Below, in pieces: positions 46,750 through 59,144 of a stretch of DNA of 64,000 bases. The number at the start of each line of letters is the position of its first letter. Position 1 is the first letter of the stretch. The translations under genes and the position numbers were made by a program. The DNA is from Abelmoschus esculentus (taxonomy: Eukaryota > Streptophyta > Magnoliopsida > Malvales > Malvaceae). Location of the stretch: positions 7,936,001 through 8,000,000 of the forward strand of contig JAUCBN010000042.1 of the NCBI GenBank assembly GCA_035048815.1, in the 5' to 3' direction. A model generated the notes under the pieces. That model was not told where the DNA came from. It saw nothing but the letters and a program-made list of their open reading frames with translations, and ran no database searches.

Positions 46750-49700
46750 ATTGTTTTAAAAATAATAGGAAAATCTTACACAGTCTAGTTCTTCAAAATC
46801 TCGTTAGGGAGGCATGGATGAATTCTCTTCAGGAAGTTCAACTTTTGTCCCTCAAAGATTCCTCCCACAAATCAACCATCAATCGTGTCTTCAAATATTT
46901 CCTCCTCTTGCAGCTTGACTGCTCCTTGATGGTTCTCTTCAATATGCTCAACCACATTCTCAAATCTTTAGGACTTAAAGACAATTATAGAGCTCAATGA
47001 CATCGGTATTGTAGCCAAATCTTGTCCATTCTGCTTCCAAAATACCTTCATGGAAAATCTTAGCTTAGATTAACTCTTTTTCATGATCAAGGGTCTTGGG
47101 CACAAACATCCTTGCAGATTCCTTCCTGAACCTTTCCTTATCTTAGCTCGTTTATCGGGAGTCTCCTGAATAGTCATCTTGGTACAATTCAACAATCTAG
47201 GACACGAAAACTTTGCACCTTTAACTACGAACACTATATTGATGAATTCCAATGCACTAAAGGAACAATCTAAGGCGTTCTCGTTCGTCTGAATGTATGG
47301 TACATCGGTAGAAATTAAATCAATGATGTTCTCTTTCACCCTGACACTTACTAGCTTTCTATCAATAATAAACTTTAACTTTTGATGTAGAAATGACAGT
47401 ACTGCCCCAGCTGAATGAATCCAAGGTCTCCCAACCAGAAAATTATAAGTGGGCTTGATGTCCATAACAAAAAAAATCTATGGTATACACAAATGGCCTA
47501 ATCAATAGCGATATTTCTATCTTGCCCAACATATCTCTCGTGGTTTCATCAAACGCTCTTACTATATTCTGATATCTCTTCATGTGAGCACTGTCAATAA
47601 GCAGCCTCTATAGAGTCACCAAGGGTAAAACATTTAATGCTGAACCATTATCAATCAACACTCTTGGCAGAACATGACCTTTACAATGAGTTGTAATGTT
47701 CAGCGCTTTGATAGATCTTATTCCTCTATCCGGGATCTCATATTTAGTTAAGGTTATGTAGTTGCCTATGGTAATATAATTTATAATCGGTTCAATTTGT
47801 TCAATGATATGTCATTCAGGACAAATTTCTAGTTTAGCACCTTCATCAAAGTATTACGATACCCCTCAAAACTTAACAACAGCTCAAGAATGGAAATTTT
47901 GGCTTACTACCTCTTCAAGTACTCAACGATATTATACTCACTGTGTTTTAGAAATCTTAGAAATTCGTGTGCTTGCTCCACAATATTCGGCTCATTTATT
48001 TTCAGTACTGGGTGCTAAAAAAAATCTCTTCTTCTAAGCATTCTTTGTCTTTTCCTCCTCTTTATCTTGAGCATCTGAGTAATGTCTACCCCTCCTCATG
48101 CAATTCCCAATTTCATTTGTTGGTTCTTCAGTTTGACATTGTTTTCTATCTTAAACATCTCTAGTTGTGTCTACTCAGCCTGCTTTATCTTATTTGGTGC
48201 TATTACAATTATAGTATAATTCCATGAAATCCTTCGCGTATCTTTATATGGGATAAATTTTGGAGGATTGATCACCATACAAAGAGTGGTCATCGATCGC
48301 CCTTCACTGACGAGCTCTTAATCTTCGGCCAAGTTGAAATGATCAACAATCTTTTCACACAATATCTGTACATAGCTTTTTTGGACGTGTACACATCCAT
48401 CATTCTTCGTTCTCTCGCCTTAGAAAAGAATTATACTTCTTTATTGTCTATCATTCCTGACGATAGACGCCTAAACTCGGGGCCATATTGAATCACATTC
48501 CCATGTTCTTGATGATACTCACAGAATAACTCTGGCCTGAACTGCTCTTCCGCCATCATTCCCTAGCATATGACACCATTATCGTAAAATTGCTTAAACA
48601 CACACTTTAATGGTGATCTGATCTCTAATACCTTCATATTTACTTGTTTTATTTATCCTTCTTCCACGATCATATCAACACCCCATCAACCTTGGTTCGT
48701 TAATGGGTTTGTGGATATACAAAGCTCATCAAATTTTAGCATCCCAGTATTGATCAAATTTTGAACCACTTTCTTGAATGTTGTACAATTTTAAATACTA
48801 TACCCCTGAATCATGGCATGATATTCACAATGTGCTTTCTGACCATATCTGCATCATAAAGTTGCGTGTATAACTCAGTATACTTTATCGGAATAGGCGC
48901 GAAGCTCAACTTTTCTCACATGGAATCGTTTTTGTTTGAGTTTTGTGAGCCACCAACTGCATCTCTTGGTTTTGATATCGTTACATTCCTTGATGCCTCA
49001 TATACACCAGTGTTGTTTACCTTATTATCTTTCTTTCTATGATTCTTCTTGAAATTATCTGATCCTTCTAAGCTTCCAATTCTAAAGGTTTCTTCAACAA
49101 GCTCACATTTGGTAAAAATATGAGAAAAACTTTGAATCGAACTAGTAAGCAAACGGTCAAACATTGGGCCCTTTAGTGTATCTACGAACATTTGTGTCAT
49201 CTCATTCTCGTCCAATAGAGGCTACACTTGCGAATCCAAGTCTCTCCACCTGTGAGTATATTGTTTTAATGTTTCAATTGTCTCCTGTTCCATCTGCTAT
49301 AGCATTACTCTAGTGGTCCCTATCTCAGAAATATGCTTGTAATTCTCCATGAAGGCTCTTTGTAAATTTTCCCATGCCTTTATGTTCTCCTTGCTTAATT
49401 GTGTATACCATCAAAGTGCAGGACCTGCCAGGATGCCCTAAAAGCAATGGATCAATAACTTTTCCTCCTTGTTGAAAGTAGTCATTTTCTGACAGTACAT
49501 AGTCATATGTGCAATCAAGTATGTAGTTCTATCAAACTTCTTAAAATCAGGCATTCTAAACGTCGGTGGTAATACCAAATCAAATACTAACCCCATAATT
49601 TTCGTGTTAGTTCCTTGATCAGTTGTTCCTTGTATCTCTAATATCTTTGCCGCTAGTGCCTTGAAATGCTCAACATACTTCTTTTCCATCTCCTAGCGTA

Positions 49701-50076
49701 TCTTCTCTACCTCGTTCATGAAATTTAGGTCCGAGATTTCATTTGAATTAGGAGTAGCAAACTCAGTTGCCTCTATCGGTTGACTCGTAGATGCTCCAGC
49801 TAGGTTGATCTGAACTTTACCAGAAACATATTGTACCTCAGGCTGACCCCTTATGTGAGACGTATTATCAGCATGGCCAACCGTTTCATTTGATCATCTT
49901 GTCTATACTTTATCCTATCTGAATTCTTTGGGTCTCAACAAAATAGTCAATTGAATAATAATATTCACTTGTGCTCGAGTAATATTGTCCCTCATACTCT
50001 AATCTATTCGGTCCAAGCGGCTCTAAAATTTTACACGGTCATTTTCCAAACTGTTGAGCCTATCTTCCATTGCCAT
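46750..50076 (-). pseudogene. gag-protease of element D, broken
   Basis: Starts near the ATG at 50076. Gag pieces: 49689-49438 (KKYVEHFKALAAKI, then VLPPTFRMPDFKKF) and 49215-48916 (MFVDTLKGPMFDRLL). Zinc-knuckle remnants lie near 48870 and 48530. The protease region is around 47660-47560. A strongly conserved block at 47465-47070 (MDIKPTYNFLVGRPWIHSAG) corresponds to A 17355-17750. Long stretches between are too decayed to translate in one frame. Confidence 0.8.
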
Positions 50077-50859
50077 TGTTCTAGCGCATGAACGGGTTGA
50101 ATACGAATGTGGTATGGTTGAAATTTAAACTTATTCTGCCATAGAACCTTTAGGGGTGTTTATTACCGGGTACCCGAAAAACTGGGTAATACATAATCAA
50201 ACATAAAAACGAATGATTTAATGTTAATTTTAGAATATTTGAATTTATATATAAATCTATATTTATTAAATTTTTTCCATAAAATAAAGTTAGAAGTATT
50301 AATCCTTTTTTTCGATATTAGTAAATTAATAAAAGTATATTTTAAATTTTTAAAATCTAAAAGTATATAATAAAAAATATAACTAATTTAGAGATTTAAA
50401 TTTAATTTTAGGTATGAATATTAAAAAAATCTAAAATAAAAATATAATTTAAAACTAATATATATAATAAAATTAATCGGGTCAGGTCTAGTCGGGTACC
50501 TAGAAATTCAAAATTTTTGGCCCAAGACCGACCCAATAATTCTCGGGTCGGATACCCGGCCCAGTCGAATAATTTTTTTCCTAAAATTACCCAGTATTTA
50601 TGTTTCGGGTTATCGGATCGTCGAGTCGGGTCAATCGGGTTGGGTAATTTTGAACATCCCTGAGAACCTTTTCATTAAAATTTAATCTTTTTATAGTAAT
50701 AATGCGTATGATGTATGAATGCATTCATGCAAAGAGGAATTGAATCTGAAAAACAATATCTTAAAAACATTCATTTGTCAAAAAGTTCAAATACAAGGAA
50801 AATATAATATTATACTAGAAAAAGCTACTAACCCTAATCCCTAAGATAGTCATCTCATG
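50077..50859 (-). other. spacer between ORF1 and gag of element D, with MITE
   Basis: Non-coding spacer equivalent to A 14494-14725, enlarged by the 512-bp insertion at 50151-50662. Confidence 0.7.
50151..50662. mobile_element. hAT-type MITE (512 bp)
   Basis: Ends form imperfect terminal inverted repeats: TAGGGGTGTTTATTACC on the left and, read inward from the right, CAGGGATGTTCAAAATTACC. The 8-bp sequence AGAACCTT flanks both sides (50143-50150 and 50663-50670), the target-site length of hAT transposons. The interior is AT-rich with GGGTACCCG-type sub-terminal repeats near both ends and no coding capacity. Confidence 0.9.
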
Positions 50860-52749
50860 TAGCAATCGTGGATGACCTCCCATGTTCTAGCTCGACATTC
50901 GGTTGCTTTAGAAGGGTCGTGGCTTCTCCTAACAGTATCTAAATATAGGAAACTATGCTCCTGATTTATTCTTTGAAGTTAACCAACTCACTTTTCTGAC
51001 TCTGAATGGTTCATAGTTTGCTTTCCATGCTCTAGTATCTTAGCATAAGGCTTTCTTGTAACTTTTCATATTTTCTCTCAGCACTTACACTTCATTCTTG
51101 AGCAAAGCAATCTTGTTTTAAAAATCTTCTTTTTCCTTCTCCATTTGAATCCTATCCCATTCTGATATTTGGTTACCAATTCCTTTAGCTGTGATACTTG
51201 GCTAGTCAGGTCAAAATTCCTTGCTTGTTCTTATTCTAATCTCTTCTTATCTTTACTTCTCGCTTTCCTTCCTTCGCGTGATTTTCTTTCATTGAGCTTC
51301 TTGTATTTTTCTTTCTCCTTTTCCATATTATCTAAACGGGTTGACAAATCTTAAACCATTTTGCTCATGTTTTTATTTTGCTTATTCGTGTGTCCATCAT
51401 GAAGCTTTCGCAATTCCTTCAAATCCTAGCTCAATTTCTAATTTTGGGCCGTCAACTCCTTATTTTCTCCCTCATGCGCAACTACATGATACTTGGCCAT
51501 ATTCAGCTCATGCGTAAGGTCACAAATTCCTTTCTCATACCTTTTTAGTTCTAATTCCTGATCATGCTTCATCTTTGCTAGCGCTGACGGTGACTCTCGG
51601 ACTACCTCGCTTGACGATTCTACACTCCTAAATATCTCTTAAAAGGTCTTGGTACAATTGAACTCTCGTAGGCGTGTCACGTGCTTTTGTTGTCTGTGCT
51701 GCCCTTGATTTATAATCATCAGTCTTGTACGTGTATTTGAAACATGCCATTCCTTTTATGTCCATTATGAATTTCCTACAATATAACTGCCTAGAAACTA
51801 GATGCAGATGCAGATAGTAGACCAGTCTCTATCTCTACATCTGTACAAAAACGTTGTTCCTTTATTCGACCAACAAGCTTTCCAAACAATATTTTTATAT
51901 GTCCTGTTCTGAAAGCATGCTTTCCACTGGCTTTCATCTTTCTTTTCTACAACACACTTACTTAAATGCTCCTCTATAGGGGAATAGGTAGTCAAATACG
52001 TCGTCCTTTTATACAGTTGTATGCAGTCAATGATCTATACAATTTGGTCAAGATGGTAGGAACTGGGTTTACACCTTTCGATAGTATCTCGATTAACCCA
52101 ATAGTTGACGGGTCTATATGCTTTAGGGCTTTGGGAATAACACTAACCCGTATATCCTTCTCACTTTGGATGGATCTTCACTGTTGTATGCTGTCAATTC
52201 ATTTAAAACTTTCCAAATTACATTCTGTTTGTCTTCACTCAGCTCCATACTGTCGTGGCTGGCTATTCATTGATCCCAAAATTCTTTTACTTTCCTGGTA
52301 ATTTACGTCAGCTTCTTCCTAAAACCCAAAGTGCTATTTGGATTAGTGTACACCTTGTCGCTCTAAATTACTAGATAGTTAATCAGAACTTCATATTCTT
52401 TTAATGTGAGTGCCATATCAACTCGTTCGAAAGTAAAGCAGTTGTATGTTGAATTCTAAAATTGTGCCATTACCCTGAGTAATTGTCGGTCAACATGAAA
52501 CTTTAATAACAACGTTATATTCCAAAACTCAATCTGAAACTCTCTTTTCATATCGTTGGTCCACCGATCATAGTTCTCTCGTACTTCTTGTAGACATGGT
52601 TTATGATTAGTGTTTATCTTAACATATCCCTTCATTAGCGACACACTTCCCAGTGGTAGATTGTTTCCTTTCTCATGTTGGATCGGTTTTGATCATACTT
52701 ACATATCAGTATTATCTTCTCCTATGTTGACCCCTTTAGATATTTTAAA
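50860..52749 (-). pseudogene. ORF1 of element D, broken
   Basis: Follows A's ORF1 from SKGVNIGEDNTD near 52740, through 52644-52456 (KGYVKINTNHKPCLQEV, then DMKREFQIEFWN) and the TTYSPIEEHLSKCVVEKK segment at 51995-51940. The coiled coil lies at about 51540-50990 and the end near 50870 reads ILLGEATTLL. The start codon appears lost (ATA), and stops and deletions are frequent. Confidence 0.75.
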
Positions 52750-53477
52750 ATACTTCTAATTTTATTGTTTCTCGAATCAATGCCAATAAAAATGAAATGA
52801 GAGATAGTAGAAACAAGAAAAGAAAGAAAGAAAGAAAACAAAACAAAACAAAACTTGTGTTAGTACGGTGAGTACATGATTCGGACAAAACTTAATTACC
52901 ATAAAAATTGGACTTGAAAATAATTAGAGAACAATTTATATTGCGATAAAATTAGCTAGAGAACAATTTTTTATGCATAAAAATAACCGGAAATTAGTTT
53001 AATCAGAGAAATCTGAATTTTGTGGCATTTCTACAGCATTCTACCTTATTTTACAGTCCTTGTCAGGCTCTAATTAGGGAAGGTTTCTATTCTATACATG
53101 TGGGTTCAGATCTACACATTTGGTTCCCGAACTTTCGTTATCGTATACTGCGACAGTAGGACATCGATTCAGTAGTTTAGGTTCCTTACAACGAAGGTGT
53201 AGACCCCACGTCGCATAAGGTTAGTATACCTAAAGTAGACATAAATCCAACTCGGAGCTGGAGAGCAATATGTCGGATTATATCTATCTCCTACTCAAGG
53301 GTAAAAGCCCAGGTCGAGAGCTTATACATGAATGATAGTTATACCACAAAAGGAAAATACTACCCTCATTCCTTTGAAATCCATTCAAAAATCTCTTGAA
53401 GAAAATTATATTATTACTCAAAATGCTAAAATTTCACGTGTAATTAATTATTATGCCTGACTTACACAAAAAAATTA
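52750..53477 (-). other. 5' leader of element D
   Basis: Matches the leader of A in order, including the TTATACATGAATGAT and CCAGCTCCGAGTTGG regions and the GTTCTCTAGCTAATTTT repeats. It includes a short GAAA/CAAAA-rich stretch at 52815-52850. Confidence 0.7.
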
Positions 53478-53495
53478 TCCCCAACGAAGTCGCCA
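53478..53495 (-). other. primer binding site, tRNA-Arg type (element D)
   Basis: Minus strand TGGCGACTTCGTTGGGGA lies three bases inside the LTR end GATCGCGACA, as in element A, with two differences from A's site. Confidence 0.85.
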
Positions 53496-53498
53496 AGC

Positions 53499-56020
53499 TG
53501 TCGCGATCATTTTTAAAAATCAACGCGTAATAATAGGCCGACAATTGAATTTTGAAGATCTAGTTTTATTGATTTTAATTATTAATTATGAAAATCAGGG
53601 TCTTATTAAAAATATGTATTATTTTAATTTTAAAATTACTTGGAGCCTCCACCGACCACTTAGGTATGTTGGACACCATAAAAAAACCAAGGATTCTTTT
53701 TAAAACATTTTTTTCGGGAGTCGGTTACGAGTAAGGACGATCCTTACAAGCGCCCGAAATGGTACCCTATTAACTGCATGTGGCATTTTGACATTTTGAA
53801 TAATAATATTAATTTCATTCTTCATTTTCAGATGAATATCGTTCAAATGAGAATATCCTTTTGGATAAGAAAACACATTCATTTTAAATATAAGTTTGAA
53901 CAAGACGTCCTATAATAGAAAACCTTAACTCATATTTTGAAGATATATAAGTTTTGCTCCAGAAGGTTTAAATGTGTGACAGATTATTATCTTATCAATT
54001 TTAAGTTCTATCCTATTAGGCTCCATTAATTAAATAATTAAGATCTTATTAAATTATTAATTTTCAAGTGTATTATGATAACGTCCAAACAATTGGACAT
54101 TACCATCTAAACAATTAGAAAAATTAATAATGTTATTTGTTATTCTAATTCATTACCTAACTAATTTTATTTTATTTTTAACATTAGATTATTTGTCATT
54201 TTCTAAGTTAAGATGACACATCGAATGTGATACCAAAGTACACTCTTGGTCAACATCTTGGTATGTCAAAACACTGAACACTTAGTGTATCCAAGGTATA
54301 TAATTAAATACACCATCTTTACTATAATTATCTTCCTAATTAAGATTATTTAATTAATTAAGAGACTAGTACTAAAAGGCTCTAATTATTTAACTAGTGT
54401 GAATTAAATGTTTTCCTAAATAAGTTATACTAGATGAATTTAAAAAAATGCAAGCAAGCATTCATATAAAATTAATCAATTAATTAAAAGTATTAAATAA
54501 AAGATAAATGGGTCAAATTTAATTTCATTAAAGACGTAAGAGCTAAAATTACAACATGTTGGTGTTTGAAATGAACAAATTGGGAATTTAAGGGTCCAAT
54601 TAAGAGGTATCAGTGAACTAATTGATAAGTACTTAGGTTTAGAGGTCGAATTAGGACCCAATTAAAGAGATTTCAAAGGTTCGGTCACAAAAAAGGGATT
54701 AGGGACTAAAATGATTTACAGTTCATAGCTCTAAGGACCATAAAAGTAGTTTCCCCTTAATCCAAAACACGCGGATTTCAAGTTGAACCAAATCCCACAT
54801 GTGGGTCCTAAACCCTAAACGACATCGTGTTGCCTTGGGTATAAAAGCTCAAATTTTAATCTCTCTTAATTTTCATTTTCTTGTCTCTCTACTCACTCTC
54901 CAGTTCGAAATTCACTGAAACTAACACCCCAAAACGCAAACAAACAACTTGAAATCGATTGAAAACCATGAACTTGTTTGGTGTTCATCACCATTCTTCA
55001 TGAACATGAAAAAAATATGAAAATGATGACCAAACATCGTATTCTCCATCCTTAAATCTTGTGCCGTCATGCTTCCACCACTTCCAATTATTCTTCGGTT
55101 ATCGCCTAACACTTTTCGGCCATCGTCCTTTGTCACCAACCGCCATTATTTTATTGGTCGATCGCCTCCGGCCAAAACACTAAAACTACCCATAAACATT
55201 AAATCGTTCCCTAAATCCTAATCTAACACCCGATTAGATAGAATCACCTATCTTATCCCCCTTAAACCTATCTACCCGAAGCAAGAACAAACCAAAACCT
55301 ATCATTTTTAACTTCGACTTGTATTTATAAACCAAATCCACATTCAAACTTTACCGACGACTGTGATCAACAATCAAATAAGCACTCTGATTCATTACTT
55401 CATTTCTAGTACACTAGATTCATGTTTATTTGTCTTCGATTTTCTATATTTTTAACCTAAATCTATGATTTTTTGCAGGAAAATGATAAAGAATAGATCT
55501 GAAGCATATTTTCGATGAAACTGACAAACTTCGATGACCGTTTTAACGCTTTAGTAGTCTTTTCCGTCGACCAAAGAGTTGCATGGTAAGTCTCCTCAAG
55601 TTCCATTCTCTCTCTTTAATTATGGTCCAATTATTTCTCTAATGATTGAGTTATCATTATTATCATAACGGCCCATAATTGTCCCTCATTAATGCTCCAT
55701 ATCTTGCTATTTATAGAAGGTACTAGATTATGTCAGTGATCCTTGTGAAAAGGGAAGAACTAATGATCGGATGCCACGTGGCGACTTTGAGCGAGAATTA
55801 AAAGCACAAATGGCTTCTTGGGCTATGAATATCCGAAAATGAATAATTTTGGAAGGGAAAAGTCTTTTTTGGGCTTTTAACACTTGTGATGGGCTTTTTG
55901 GAATATTAGAGTAAAATATGGGGTTATTTGGGATGTAAAGGACTTTTATAATTGGATTTTTTATTTATTTATTACATGAAATATTTATTTATTACTAGGC
56001 CTTATTTATATATTTGAACA
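53499..56020 (-). repeat. 5' LTR of element D (about 2.5 kb)
   Basis: Starts TGTCGCGATC on the plus strand and shares the CACTTAGGTATGTTGGACACC, AGTCGGTTACG and GGTACC blocks with the LTR of A. The region with GTTCTTCATGAACATGAA near 55000 also corresponds. The outer end is placed at ATTTGAACA (56020) because of its TGT...ACA symmetry, but this is less certain. It holds a G-box palindrome (55773-55782) and a TATA-like box on the opposite strand near 54839. Confidence 0.7.
55773..55782. promoter_or_regulatory. G-box palindrome GCCACGTGGC
   Basis: Perfect 10-bp palindrome with the CACGTG core bound by plant bZIP and bHLH factors, about 240 bases inside the U3 end of the LTR of D. Confidence 0.45.
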
Positions 56021-56934
56021 CTTTTAGGAAATTTAGTTACTACATAAAGCAAATAAGTAAATTGAATTCAAGAGATGGTAAAAGGCTAGGTTAGATTACT
56101 TCGTAGTGTGGAATTCAATTGTAAAATATTCTCATCTTATTAATACAAAAGGTTGAAGTATCGCCTAGGCGGATGTCTGAAGGATCTCCTTAGCTGCCTT
56201 AGTGGGTTATGCTTCAATGGTAGGCCAACAACTCATAGTTCGACAGAGTATCTTTTATTGACTCCTTATACCTAATTCGTAGTATTATTGATGGTCACAT
56301 CTTGATAATACTTCTTGGATTGAATCAAGGATGAACAACATCCGATGATATTCTCCTTTTAATCGTTAAAACCCAAACTTTTCCCTAAACCAAATTAGCC
56401 AATACCCAAGAGTAAAGGTTGTATTCACTGGTTTCATGAGCCTAACTATCTCTAATCTGGACAAATATGTTTTTTCTCGCATACTTATCTTTTGAGCTCG
56501 TATGTAAGAAAGGGTAAGAACCTAGAGTGAATAAACTATGAATTATAGAACTTGAATTAATAAAATTCAAATAATAATGCAATCTTCTTCCATCACTACT
56601 CAACAAAATAACCTAAGCCTATGAAAGATTTAGAACATGATGTATGAAGATGACGGCTAGGATAAGGGAATGAAGCCTCTTGAACTCTAATTGGTGTTTT
56701 CTCCTATGCCTAGGGTTTAGAATATATAGCTAAGCCTAGGTCAAAAACTTCCAAAAGTAAGATTATTACTTGGAATAAAATACTACTTTGATATTAAATA
56801 CAAGACCATTATTTTATTTTCTAGTTTTACTCATACTAGATTCTTCAATCTCGTAGCTTTGACCATGGTATGCCTTGATTTCCATTTCTATGTTTCTTTT
56901 CTCACTTGTCTCAATTGCTTCGGTTATTTATTCT
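56021..56934 (-). repeat. Athila-like LTR fragment
   Basis: Aligns with the middle of the LTRs at 2555-3921 and 37012-38378 (for example CTTATTAATACAA..., ATCAAGGATGAACAA, TTTCATGAGCCTAACT) but is only about 65% alike. Its right end is cut by the TGTAACACCC start of the next LTR at 56935, and its left end by element D. Confidence 0.75.
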
Positions 56935-58336
56935 TGTAACACCCAAAAATGAGCCTAAAAGTTAGTGAACTGGTTTTGCTGGTTTAGCCTAGTTTGAGAT
57001 TAAATACTTAAAAATTAGTTTTAAATCAAAATAAATTATGGAGAAATATCCTAAAATCCTTATTTGATATATATTTGACTTTGGTCAACTCAGTTTGGAA
57101 AATTGATCCTTGAATCCCTAAGATTTTAAAAGTAGTGACTATTTCGTAAAAATTGAAAATTTAATAAAAATTTTATAAACTATGACAAAACTTTGGATTT
57201 TAAAGGAGATTTGATCAAATCCTAATCCTAGTTGATATAAGACTTCCAAGGGCCTATTTTAATAACCCGTAACCTATAATTTTAATTAATAACCCAACGC
57301 ACTTAATATTAATCCTAAAAACCTATTTTTATGTCATAAACCTAAACCTATTTTTAAAATTCTGACTTTCATCTTCTTTGCACCCATTACATTATATTTT
57401 CAAATGTAAACATCAATCTTTTTAATAAAAATCCGCTTCGTTAATTGTTTATAATTTTCTTCTTCGATTTTACTTGAAAAATTTTATTTTTGCATCAAGC
57501 TTTAAACCTTTATCCAAGATTTCGTTTTCTTCCTTCCCAATACATATTCTTCATTATATTGTAAGGTAAATATCTATACTTTTTAATAATTTTTTGATTT
57601 ATTTTCCTATATTTCTCTTCTTCAAAATCTCTTCATTTTTTTCGGGTTTACTTGTTTTTAAACCTTAGAAGGAGGTTATATCAATTTTGAAGGTGAGAAT
57701 CATTTAAACCTATGAAACCTAAAGATCTTTAATGAAATTTCTAATTTCGTGGATTATTGCAACAATCTTTAAATTCTTGAATCAATAAAATCAGTTTCTT
57801 GATAAAAATTACATTATTTTCTTGACTTTCGCTCAAAGATTTTACATTGTTGTTTTTTATGCATAAATATAGGAATTTTGAAGTGATTAGATATAATTAA
57901 GATAGCTTTTAATTATTTAATCCCGTACTTATGGTTTAGGTGGTGTTTGGAGATGTTTTCGGTGAGTTTCGGTTAGGTTTTATGGTATTTTTAGGGGCTG
58001 CCATGTATTAGTCCGAATTAAGGATGTTTGGATGAGTTTTAATGCACTAAACCCTCTGGTTTTGATTCTTGAATCAGTTCAAGAGGTAGAGTAACACGTT
58101 TGAAGGAGATTGAAAAGCCGAATCGCATTTTTAGGTGACTTATCGAGAAAGTTTCGGTAAATTGGTGAATGGATTGTGAGAGTGGACTGCTTCCTTAGTG
58201 TTTTAATTGATTTTTCAAAGTTTGGGTGTGTGAGAAAGGTGCGGGAAACCTCATTACACTCTGAAGTAAGTTAAATGTTTTGCTTTCTTAAAGGATACCA
58301 TATTATGCTCCCACAATTTTGTTTTCAAAATATGAG
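56935..58336 (+). repeat. gypsy LTR fragment starting TGTAACACCC (LTR E)
   Basis: Begins TGTAACACCCAAAAATGAGC, the usual start of Tekay-like plant LTRs, right inside the Athila LTR fragment (preceding bases ATTCT). It is cut at 58336 by element F, so its end would lie beyond the window. It shows no homology I can see to the solo LTR at 59145 beyond the terminal bases. Confidence 0.6.
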
Positions 58337-59144
58337 TGATAAGTGCTCAACTCACTATCACTTTCTACACTTTTCAGGGACACTTATCATCAAATTTACA
58401 CCTACTTGAACCAATGCATGTGCTTAATATGATATATTTAAGGATTGTGCCATTTGAGATAATATTTGTAGAAAATGCATGCTTTAATGCATTTTCTTAT
58501 CTGTGCAGGAACAAGTATTGTTGAGGCAGTAGAATGATACCGAGGCAGGACCTGATGCCAAGGCAGTAGAGGATAAAAAGCAATATGGCTGGCAATTGAA
58601 GAAGAAAAATGGGGAGAACGTTGCTGAACAAGAAGCCCAAGAATTGGAGCTGAACAACACAAGAAAAGCCCAAGGACAAGGCCACGCAGGAAGAAACCTT
58701 CTAGAAGATTCCCTACTCCAAGTTGTACTCTATTTTGGAAAGGTTTACCCTAGGCCAAGCCTATATAAGGCATAGCCGTCCTACGGGTTAGACACATACA
58801 CAAACCTGAGAACCGAATCTTGAGAGATTTTTAGGAATAATTCTTCCCATCATGTTCTAAGTTCTCTTAGGGTTTGACGAAAGTTGTTGAGTATTTGTGA
58901 GAGGATATTGTATTTTGTTTCTTGTTTCTATGCAAAAAAATATCAAAGTTTGATTACTCTTTGCCATTCTTTGTTCTTGCATCTAAGCCCAGGAGGGAAG
59001 TTTGTAAGTAATCCATTTGTCTAGACTCTGGAGAGTTAGACTCACGAAAGGAGTAAGTACGGTATTCTACTTGGTTGGAGGATACTAACTTGGCCTAGGA
59101 ATAGGTTAGAGTTTCAGAGGCTAAAAGAAGTGTGGGATTGGTTG

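Larger units (their letters stand above)
43898..56020 (-). mobile_element. Tat/Ogre-type element D, 3'-truncated
   Basis: Minus-strand relative of element A with the same order: LTR (56020-53499), tRNA-Arg-type primer site, leader repeats, ORF1, spacer (holding a MITE), gag-pro, intron-like spacer, RT, and integrase ending abruptly at WEGPY (43898). The integrase tail, 3' UTR and 3' LTR are gone. It is far more decayed than A, with dozens of stops and frameshifts, so it is older. Confidence 0.88.
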
